Origin: Halichondria panicea
Lineage: Eukaryota; Porifera; Demospongiae; Suberitida; Halichondriidae
DNA: 64,000 bases
Direction: 5' to 3'
NCBI RefSeq assembly: GCF_963675165.1
Contig: NC_087392.1
Location: 5,525,442 to 5,589,441 of the forward strand
Shown here: one piece after another, positions 46,190 through 54,985 of the stretch
Layout of the letters: each line of letters starts with the position of its first letter
Numbering within the stretch: position 1 is the stretch's first letter
Translations under genes and position numbers: made by a program
The notes under the pieces: model-generated
The model's input: the letters and a program-made list of their open reading frames with translations, nothing else
What the model was told of the DNA's origin: nothing
Database searches by the model: none

Positions 46190-47688
46190 CAGGATATCAC
46201 GTTACTTTGTGCACAGTTTTGTGTATAGAGGTATTGGTAGTTCGACACTCTTCTCTTCTTATATTATTTATACTCTTGCCGTTAACGTATAGTGCTATAT
46301 TAATGATATAGTAACTATATTATTTCTAGCACAATACGTATATACGGTATCTCACATAATACCATGGCATAGTTATAGCCATGGGTATACATGTATAACA
46401 TGCACTCAGCCATAATTTTCATATAATTATCAGTTCACCAATAGTGTGTAATGCTATTCACATGCATGCATGCACACAGTACAGGTAACAGAGCTTTTCC
46501 AGTTTGAAAGAGTATGCCCTATATAATTATTTAAATACACTAGCTGAGTTTTGAAAAAAGTGAGACAAATTGTATGACACTATTAGATGCTTAAAACTAC
46601 TGAAATTTTTTATCTGCATGTTCCCATATAATATGCATAAATGACCTGATCATGACATCTTCAGCAGATTACATCAAGAACGAAGACATTATCAAACTCC
46701 ATTCTTCTATAAATAATGCTCATAGACACCATCAATGTGTACAGATACCAACTGACCTCACAGAATCTATTGGTTCCTAAATTAAACAGCATTGCAGTTA
46801 TAGCAGATCTATATAATTATATATATAGAATGCACATTGTTAATTATTACAGCATAAAACAATTTATGCATGCAGTTACCTTGCCCTAGCTGGGATTGAG
46901 ATGTCTCAGTATAATTATATAGCACTGCTTCGAATAATTTTCACTTTCAGCGTCATAGTGACACACACAACTCAGAACGTCTTTCACACTCAAGCCGAAC
47001 CAGAAATCCAAAATCAACAAAAATTGAAAATCAGCAAAAAAAATCTGGAGACGCAACTGCTGATTGCTTTGTTGCTTTGTGCAAAATGAGATACTCCGAA
47101 AAGACATCAATGCGCAAGACATTATCCACTTGCAATTGTACCTAAATTATATGTCTACATGCAGGATAGTCTATCATGCTCATTAGAACTTGACGCTAAG
47201 GATTGCATGGTTTTCTCAAATCTTCCTTTAATTTGATTTTCTGGTTGAGTCAGGAACTATTGATATAATTATTTTTGCACCTCTAATGCTCTAATTTCTT
47301 TTTAATCTCCCTTCGATGGCATCCTTTTTCTTCTGTACGTAACACATGCGCTTTTCTTTCTGGTTGGTTAATGGGTTTCAATTTCACCCACTGACAGATT
47401 GTCACGGTATATGTGTATGGTAGTAAGCCTTTATCATTGGGGCGCTCCGATCGTTGGTAGGGATATGCTTGCCTTCCAATATGGGGACGATTATTTTAAG
47501 AAACTGGCCTGGCACGTATTACCACAAAACTAAAACTATAAACGTAGTAAACATTGCATAACCATTACGTAATTAACACATTGTACACATTGACAGTTTA
47601 TGTTGTAACTATATATGCCTGTATACCTCTGATTCAGCACATTATGAGTATTCCTCGCTCACTCTCATATCTTCTTCAATCTCTAGTA

Positions 47689-47885
47689 CAGTTGAGCCTC
47701 GGTTATCCGAACACCTTTGTCCCCGGGCCCATTCGGGTAAGTGAAATATTCGGATAATCAAAAGCTGGCTTTTTGCCAGCCACGTGGGCAATTTCCTACT
47801 GTGCATGCTCAGATTGCACTATGCTCTAGCATTCGGATAATCGAGGATTCGGATAACCGGGATTCGGATAACCGAGGCTCAACTG
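47689..47885. mobile_element. pogo/Tigger-like MITE
   Basis: Ends CAGTTGAGCCTCGGTTATCC and the inverse ggataaccgaggctcaactg, with TA on both sides (47687-47688 and 47886-47887). Copy 1 has the empty site ctctagtattgcag (27105-27118). CAGTTG..CGGTTATCCG ends and a TA duplication fit the pogo/Tigger group. No coding capacity. Confidence 0.9.
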
Positions 47886-48094
47886 TATTGCAGCATCATC
47901 TGCCTACTTCATGATATCGTCCTGCTTATCCATATACCTACATCTATATTGTATAGCTGTAGACTATAATATAATTATACACAACAGGACTTGACTATAA
48001 TTATAATGAAGATTGTTTATGTATCATTACTGTGTTGGATCCTGGTATAGAATTTACCTTATAATGTTATTATTAAGGGGTGTTTCAACAAAAT

Positions 48095-49400
48095 AATTTT
48101 CAGGGTTTCTGTTTACGAATCACTGCTCTTGGAAAGTCAATAAGTTCTAGTCAATTAAAGTAACCTCAGAATTGTAAACTTGGGTATAATTATAATTATA
48201 TAGGTATTAGTTGATACATGCTTGTCTAAGAACAGTACTGAACATTTTCAGGGTCAAGTTCCGTTTACGAATCACTGCATGCTCTTGGAAAGTCTAAAAA
48301 GTTGCTCAGTAAGTTCCCAGTCGATTAAATTAACCCGAGAAGAGTGTATCAACGTATTGGTTGATACCTGCTGGTCTAAAACCAGCACTAAATATACTTT
48401 CTGGGTTTCCGTTTACGAAGCACTGCTCTCGGAAAGTCTGACAAGTTTCTCAGCTAGTTCTTGCTCAGCAAGTTCTCAGAATTGTAAACTTGAGTATAAT
48501 TATATCAAATACTGGCTGCATGATATCTGCATGCATGTCTAGACCAGCACTGAATATGTTATTTTTCAGGGTTCCCGTTAACGAACCACAGCTCTCGGAA
48601 AGTCAGAAAAGTTGCTCAGCAAGTTCCCAGTCGATTAAAGTAACCTCAGAAGAGTGTATCAACGTATTGGCTGCTACCTGCTTGTCTAAGACCAGCATTA
48701 AATATATTTTCTGGGTTTCCGTTTACGAAGCACTGCTCTCGGAAAGTCAGAAAAGTTTCTCAGCAACTTCCAGTCGATTAAAGTAACCTCAGAAGAGTAT
48801 ATATCAACATACTGGCTGATATCTGCATGCATGCATGTCTAGACCAGCATGCACTGAATATATTATTTTTCAGGGTTCCCGTTAATGAACCACAGCTCTC
48901 GGAAAGTCAGAAAAGTTTCTCAGCAAGTTCCAGTCGATTGAAGTAACCTCAGAAGAGTATAATTATATCAACATACTGGCTGATATCTGCTTGCATGTCT
49001 ATAGACCAGCACTGAATATATTATTTTTCAGGGTTCCCGTTAACGAACCACAGCTCTCGGAAAGTCAGAAAAGTTGCTCAGCAAGTTCCAGTCGATTAAA
49101 GTAACCTCAGAATTGTAAACTTGAGTATATATCAACATACTAGCTGATATCTGCATGCATGTCTAGTCCAGCACTGAATATATTATTTTCAGGGTTCCTG
49201 TTAACGAATCAGTGCTCTCGGAAAGTCAGAAAAGCTTCTTAGCAAGTTCCAGTCGATTAAAGTAACTTGAGTATTTCAACATAACTTATTGGCTGATACG
49301 TGCTTGTCTATATTATATCAGGACTGAACATAATTATTCCAGTTCCCGTTCTCGAATCATGGCTCTCAGAAAGTCAGAAAAGTGGCTCGGCGTGTTTCAG
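48095..49400 (-). repeat. Inverted ~162 bp repeat array, right arm of copy 2
   Basis: Seven to eight diverged units opposite in orientation to 41805-43570 and closely matching 27290-28450 in order. Confidence 0.85.
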
Positions 49401-49845
49401 TAGAGCCAAATAACCTCAGGACAATAAATTGGGGAGTATAAGTAGGAGTTAGGTGACTGGCTGAATTAACACACCTTAAAAAATGATAATGTTAAATTCA
49501 TACAAAATCTAGCTCTGTGTACAGACATAATTCATTCAGTCATTGTGCATGTAGCTAGCTAGAGTCTACTGCAGACATGTGCAAGTAGCTAGCCATATTA
49601 TCAAGTCTATACTGCAGACAATGAAGAGAATGAAGAGTCTACTTACCTGACTCTTAAAACTAGGCTGGCCAGCTTTCTACTTACTTACACTGATACTAGT
49701 AGAGTGATCAGGCAAGAGCATCTCATCAAGTTACATCTGCACAAAGTCAAGGGTTAACCTTGGAATGCATTGCCCTGCTACGCCCACTCATTTACTCTTC
49801 ACTTCCGCTTTTTCCGATTTCTGGCTTTCTGGTCCTACAGGCGCA

Positions 49846-50579
49846 TGGCAGAGCCTATATAGAAGGTTGTCGTGTGTGCATGTGAAGTAGGCTGCAGTAC
49901 TGGCTCAATGCTGTCCACCTCCATCCAAGACAAGTTCTCTCACCTGCAACAAACTGAGTCTCAGAGGTAGCAACTGAGGGGATGCTTCTGTATTGTACAC
50001 TGGAGATTGGCCATTCCCGAGTCATTGTGTCTGTTAATTAATATCTACTTTTATGGAACATCTCTTATGGTGTTTTTTAGCTCACAAAAATTTGATTAAG
50101 TCAACTTATTTCCCCTGTACAGTTCACGATTCTTACTTTGTAGGGTGGATAACTAGTCCAATGGTAATGCTGCATATCCTCTACAGTTCACAGTTCTTAC
50201 TACACTGCCCCCCCCCCCACACACACACACACACATTCCACAGAGAGTGGACGAGTCGAGTGCCTACTACCAGGAGCAAGTGAGACAGGCCAAGCAGATC
50301 ATGACACCCTTCACACTGCGGAGGCTCAAGTCACAAGTACTGATTCAGCTCCCGGCCAAGGTGTCCAGTACGGAGCATTGTCAGCTGACGGAGACTCAGT
50401 GGACGTTGTACAGGGGCGTGGTGGAGAGGTCACTCAGGGTCAATCTGTTCATTATAGTATTTGCACCCCATACTGAGCACCCCCTCTCCACTACAGGTGA
50501 TGAGCTCAACAAGAGGATGGACGTGATGGTAGACCTTACAATACCACGGAATACTTACATTGTGGTGGTCGTTCCTTAG
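49846..50579 (+). pseudogene. SMARCAD1-like block with helicase exon, copy at 50 kb
   Basis: Duplicate of 36905-37624, separated from its left part by the fold-back element. The exon (from 50242) reads VDESSAYYQEQVRQAKQIMT, PFTLRRLKSQVLIQLPA, VSSTEHCQLTETQW, VVERSLRVN, then the same collapsed intron and DELNKRMDVMVDL, followed by unrelated bases. It lacks the deletion of 11447-11617. Confidence 0.8.
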
Positions 50580-50812
50580 CAACAAAAATGGTTTTGTTTT
50601 CAATGGCTTAGTTTTCAATGTGTATCTGTGTACCGTATTACTACAATGTTTTGCAAGCATCAAGCATAAACGAATTTTGTGATTGTTGGTATATGATAAA
50701 ATCGCAAATGCCTTTACTGGTGCTAGTATGACATACGATCCCTGCCAGAACACCTTCCTACATGTTCATACTCTCTCATTCATTTTGTATACCCCCTCCA
50801 ACATGCATGCAG

Positions 50813-50926
50813 GGATGTGACGGTGCTGAGGCTGGTGGGTGGTGGGACAGTGGAAGAGGACATCCTCCAGTGTGCACAGAGCAAGCTGCGACTGGAGCAC
50901 GACCTCATAAGCCTCCACTGACCACG
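50813..50926 (+). pseudogene. SMARCAD1-like penultimate exon, copy at 50.8 kb
   Basis: DVTVLRLVGGGTVEEDILQ then CAQSKLRLEHDL, with no in-frame TAG after LQ, unlike the other two copies. It has one extra base (ctcataagcc for ctcacagcc), which shifts the frame to a TGA. A normal donor (acg|gtgagg) is kept. No last exon follows; different sequence begins after ~50960. Confidence 0.75.
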
Positions 50927-50959
50927 GTGAGGGACGAGGGGGGCGTGGTCACAATATTG

Positions 50960-51283
50960 ACACTGTGTAACACTGTATGGGAAGTCGCATCTGGTGGATG
51001 TATTATCTCAACTTTGATGACATAATTTGAAAGGTCTCTCTTTTTCTAAGCTTTCATAAAATCATAAAATCGTTAAAATTTGATCCACAGAATTTAAAAG
51101 TGCAGCGCTACTGACTTTTACCACGTGTTCCTAATATTATGATAAAGACTACATTGTGTGGGGAGTGGGTGGTCTTGGAGATACTGCTTTCCAACACTTC
51201 AAGAGAACATCAAGTGAGCTACATGTACTTGTACTGATAAGTATATTGTCATGATACACTATACCCTCTCTCTCTCTATGCAG
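50960..51283. other. Unassigned spacer
   Basis: No coding frame. It ends in a pyrimidine tract (ccctctctctctctatgcag) that looks like a splice acceptor at 51283. Confidence 0.4.
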
Positions 51284-51807
51284 CGTCTGACCCTCCCATC
51301 CATTTGGCACGACTCCAGTTAACATGTGTCCCCGTGAGGTCCAGTACCGACAGTGCAGTGAACCATTTGAAGCAGCTGTAATTGAGGCTCTTGAAGACAC
51401 TGTCTTCCCTGTTAGCATAGGACCCTCTGGTGCTGACCGAGGCTATGAGGCCATTACTGGTGAGAACTAGTGCATGAGATATAGTTAGCGTTATCTGTAT
51501 ATGTATAGTGTTACTGATTTGAGAGCATTGATTATAGCAGCATGCAGCAGGTACGTTGTTTAATAGATGTAGACTAAGTGGAGAAAGTTTTCAGTACAGA
51601 GTTCATATTTACACTTCTCTCTAGCAGAAAATGTATGTGGCGGAGCTGTTAATTTTCTGTTTTGTCATTATATTTTTAGACTTTCTCATACTGCCCCCTC
51701 CCACACACTCACACTCGCACAGGTCAAGTGGGATGGCTTACTACATCAATAACACCTTGGTACCTGAGCTGGTGGTACAGAGAGACCAGGTCTACGTGTT
51801 CATTGAG
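51284..51807 (+). pseudogene. Two unassigned exon-like segments
   Basis: Segment 1 (~51316-51459, donor gtgaga) reads NMCPREVQYRQCSEPFEAAV, IEALEDTVFPVSIGPSG. Segment 2 (~51722-51807, donor gtacat) reads SSGMAYYINNTLVPELVVQR, DQVYVFIE. The YINxxLxPELxVxRxxxYxFxxE pattern is like the cupredoxin-type segment of secreted DOMON/Skeletor-like animal proteins, but this is a weak resemblance. The splice phases of the two segments as drawn do not match, so they are not clearly one gene. Confidence 0.3.
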
Positions 51808-51874
51808 GTACATAATTGTGTTGCAAGACTTTGTACTGTACATGCAATTTCCACCAGATTATTTTCCCTTGTAG

Positions 51875-52479
51875 ACAATTGTGTTCGTGAGTTTGAGGTG
51901 TGGTGTCCAGCCATGACAGTCATAGCGTACTGGGGTGAGTGCTTGTGTGTACAGTACTGCTCTCACTAGAGCATGTCATCTACACAGTGTATGGTATTTG
52001 CTCTATGCGAAGGGACTGACTTGTGTACGATTCACTGCAGGTTCCCAACAGGACAGGTCTCAGATGAGATATGAGATCCTTTCCAATCGTGATAACTTTG
52101 ATGTCATCCTCACAACGTATGTACTGTCACTAATTTAATATTATACTCTGGCACTTGTTTAATCCCTGTGGTTCCAACTTTAAGACTGTTGACATTTGTG
52201 TTAACCTGACCTACATAGCTGTAGGTAGAATGTGTGCATCTGCTGTGAGCATTTCTACACAACTGCTATAGATCTCATGCACACAGTTGAATCTGTTCAC
52301 TCAATGCCTCAGTTATGGTCTATCCCTGTGTCCCCATGCAGGTACAATGTGTGTATAGGTCAGGCTGAGGACAGGAAGTTCTTTAGGAAGCTCTCTCTAG
52401 ACTGTCTCGTACTGGACGAGGGACACATGCTCAAGAACATGAACTCACTGCGATATACACACACCTCATGATAATACAG
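51875..52479 (+). pseudogene. SMARCAD1-like exons, first helicase lobe incl. DEGH box
   Basis: Three exons with consensus borders: 51875-51934 (NCVREFEVWCPAMTVIAYWG), 52041-52116 (SQQDRSQMRYEILSNRDNFD, VILTT) and 52342-52479 ([39 protein letters not shown]). This is the SNF2 motif Ib-II region of SMARCAD1, including the DEGH Walker B box. At the end of the third exon an extra AC in cgatatacacacacctcatg shifts the frame to TGA; one AC fewer would read RYTHLMIIQ in frame to the donor. The P-loop exon (motif I) is not found in the window. Confidence 0.8.
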
Positions 52480-52593
52480 GTATGCTCACAAACATAGTAT
52501 TATTATTACATACTACATTTCTAATGAACGTCTTTCATAACACTTAATTGAGCAAAACAAAGTATGCCCGGGGCATTGTAATGATAGCAGTCT

Positions 52594-53030
52594 CTATATA
52601 TCTACAGTGGAGCTTTGTCTAATGTTGTACTCCTTATCAGTATCTGTTTCAAGTCCCTCGATCTCTTTCACTAAATCATCTTCTAATTTTCCAACAGTGA
52701 AATTTAGGACATTCTTTCTCTGAATGTATGCCATTGCAAACTCTTTCAAATGACCCTCAATCAATTTATCGTCAATATTTAGATTTTGAAGGCCTTGATT
52801 GTGTAATAGCATTTCACACACAGATTTAGCAACTTCATTGTTTTGGTACCATTCTTGTAATCCAGCTCTACTACAGTCTAACGTGTTTAACGTTGTGTTT
52901 TCATGTAAGCTTTTTTTGTAATTGTGTACATCCCAGAGTGCTTAATCAGTGGCGTAGGAAGCACGGGTGCTCAGGGTGGAAGAAACTTTCTGAATGATTT
53001 CTTAATTCTACTTTCAAGACTCGTAACTTT
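52594..53030 (-). pseudogene. NLR copy C, C-terminal LRR remnant
   Basis: The minus strand matches the last ~130 codons of the NLR genes (MCEMLLHNQGLQNLNIDDKL, IEGHLKEFAMAYIQRK, GLETDTDKEYNIR). It then matches an out-of-order LRR piece (KLRVLKVELRNHSESFF, ~52980-53030) after a deletion. The rest of the gene is gone. Confidence 0.8.
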
Positions 53031-53049
53031 TCACGCTCACACACTTGTA

Positions 53050-53623
53050 CAGACTCATGGAGAAGCTTGTGCTGTACATTATTGCAGTGACTGTATTGTG
53101 TTCCCATGATTAAACACAGTGTGGGGAGTGGTGTAGTTGAGTCTCTTTCAACAGCCATAACTTTAGTTCCGTTGATCCAATGGCATTAAATCCTAGTTGA
53201 TGCTATAATTATGTGTACGTGTGATTACCTTCCTAGCCTCTTAATAGATTGTATTTCCCCAGTAGTAAAGTGCCTTATCTAACTAACTACACTACTGACC
53301 TTTACCAAGTGGTCTCAATATACAGAGGTACATGATTGTATTGCAAGACTTTGTACTGTATGTACTGTGCATGTTTGTATTGCAATATCCACGAGATTGC
53401 TTTCCCTTGTAGATAGCTCTATACGCTTATATTCGAGAATGCGCCTATAATGCAGTCATTTTGAGCCCCACCCAGTAATCGTATGTACGCTTGTTATAAT
53501 CGAGTAAACGCTTTCCACGGTACATTTGTAGCATGACTATACATTTCTAATCAACCTCATATATTAAATCAAAGTATGCCTGATGCATTGTAATGATAGC
53601 AGTCTCTAAATGTACAATGGTGG
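53050..53623. other. Spacer and NLR 3' flank
   Basis: Non-coding. 53320-53420 partly repeats 51800-51890 (tgtattgcaagactttgtactgta, ttttcccttgtaga-like). 53485-53565 repeats 15477-15575, the 3' flank of NLR copy A. Confidence 0.5.
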
Positions 53624-54985
53624 TTAGTATCTGTTTCTGATGTTGTACTCCTTATCAGTATCTGTTTCAAGTCCCTCGATCTCTTTCATTAAATCATCTT
53701 CCAATTTTTCAACAATTAAATTTAGGACAGGCTTTCTCTGAATGTATGCCATTGCAAACTCTTTTAAATGACCCTCAATCAATTCATCGTTAATATTTAG
53801 ATTTTGAAGGCCTTGATTGTGTATTAGCATTTCACACAAAGATTTAACGACTTTATTTTTTTGGTTGAATTGTTCTAAATTAGTTTTTAACGTGTTTAAC
53901 GTTGTGTTTTTGTGTAAGCTTTCAAATAGTTTTGTCCATTCCAGAATGCTTAATTCGGAGGTGCTGATCGTTAGTTCCATCAATGAGCAATTTTGTGACA
54001 GAGCGTCAGCAATACAACAAACCATGTCATGAATTGTATCATACCAACAACATATTTTTAGAACAGTCAGTGTTCTGTTGTTGATGAGTAGACATTTCAA
54101 AGCTGTGCAACACTCCTCTCCATTGAAGCTATTACCCCAGACGTCTAGTGTGGTGATACATGATGAACAAAGACCATTGAAAATGTCTGTCCAACCATTC
54201 TCTAATTTATTAGGGCTGAGAATAAGTTCTCTCAAAGGAGAGTCCTTCGTAAAAGTAATTCCGTTGAATGCTGCATCTGTTAAACCACAACTGTGAACTC
54301 TCAAAACAGTTAGCACTTTACTTCCAACAAAGTACTCTTTAAAGGCTAAAGATCCCTCATTTCCAAGTCCTTCACTTGTGGAATACTCTGATAAGTTTAA
54401 AGTGGTGACGGAAGTTGATGGGAGTGTTTGAAACAACAATATTGCCATCTTGCTAGTAGTCTTGATATTGAGTTCTCTCAGGCTTTGATTATCTGATAGA
54501 GCATGGAAGAAAGTTTCTGAATTATCGCTTAATCTTACTTTCAAGACTCGTAGCTGCTTGCATGTTGTGACTATCTCTGAAAGTTGTCTCACACTTTCTT
54601 CATTCAAAGCATCTAAATCACCTAAATCTAGCTCACAAAGGTTTTGAGACCTCACTGTAAGTAGTGCATTGTGCCAGCTGCTGTTGTAGCAATTGTTTTT
54701 TAACTTGAGTGCCACAGTTGGATTGAGTAAGAGTACATCCTCCAATTGTTTGATAGATGCGTCATTCAGTTTACATTCGTACAGTTTCAATGTTTGCAAA
54801 CTATCGTTTTTCATAAGCGCATCTTGAAATTCCCCAGCACATTTTGTGAACGTACCAATAGCTAATGTTAAACTAGTTACCGTTTTACTATTTCCTATTG
54901 ACCTGAGTAGAGCCTTGGACACGAATGATGTAGTGGTAACAGTTACTCCATGTAGTTCCGATGGCAAATCTTCTTCTAGCACTGA
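53624..54985 (-). CDS. NLR copy B, LRR region (C-terminal part)
   Basis: About 450 open codons from VLEEDLPSELHGVTVTTTS to the stop after GLETDTDKEYNIRNRY. Ribonuclease-inhibitor-type leucine-rich repeats recur, such as LRELNIKTTSKMA, LTVLRVHSCGLTDAAF, LRELILSPNKLENGW and LTVLKICCWYDTIHDM. In NLR proteins this region senses ligands and keeps the NACHT domain inactive. It is the direct continuation of the 54888-57491 frame but in another reading frame. NLR copy A is continuous at this join (CCCTTGCTAGAAG), whereas copy B has four extra bases (CCCTTCAGTGCTAGAAG). The extra bases create a cttcag acceptor-like sequence, so either a frameshift or an unrecognised intron is present. The frame opens further upstream at 55051, but that start is out of register with the gene. 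Confidence 0.75.
   Translation of the reverse strand, partial: SVLEEDLPSELHGVTVTTTSFVSKALLRSIGNSKTVTSLTLAIGTFTKCAGEFQDALMKNDSLQTLKLYECKLNDASIKQLEDVLLLNPTVALKLKNNCYNSSWHNALLTVRSQNLCELDLGDLDALNEESVRQLSEIVTTCKQLRVLKVRLSDNSETFFHALSDNQSLRELNIKTTSKMAILLFQTLPSTSVTTLNLSEYSTSEGLGNEGSLAFKEYFVGSKVLTVLRVHSCGLTDAAFNGITFTKDSPLRELILSPNKLENGWTDIFNGLCSSCITTLDVWGNSFNGEECCTALKCLLINNRTLTVLKICCWYDTIHDMVCCIADALSQNCSLMELTISTSELSILEWTKLFESLHKNTTLNTLKTNLEQFNQKNKVVKSLCEMLIHNQGLQNLNINDELIEGHLKEFAMAYIQRKPVLNLIVEKLEDDLMKEIEGLETDTDKEYNIRNRY

Larger units (their letters stand above)
41294..49839. mobile_element. Giant fold-back element, copy 2 (8,546 bp), with target duplication
   Basis: Same termini as copy 1 (TGTAGGACCAGAAAGCCAG and its inverse), same arms, same loop. 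The left arm reaches ~45018, the right arm starts ~47215, the loop is 45019-47214. GGCGCA lies directly outside both ends (41288-41293, 49840-49845). The paralogous locus at 36891-36912 shows the single unoccupied GGCGCA. Relative to copy 1, the left array is shorter (~11 units) and more uniform, and a 197 bp MITE sits in the right arm. No transposase is visible, so it is taken to be non-autonomous. Confidence 0.92.
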
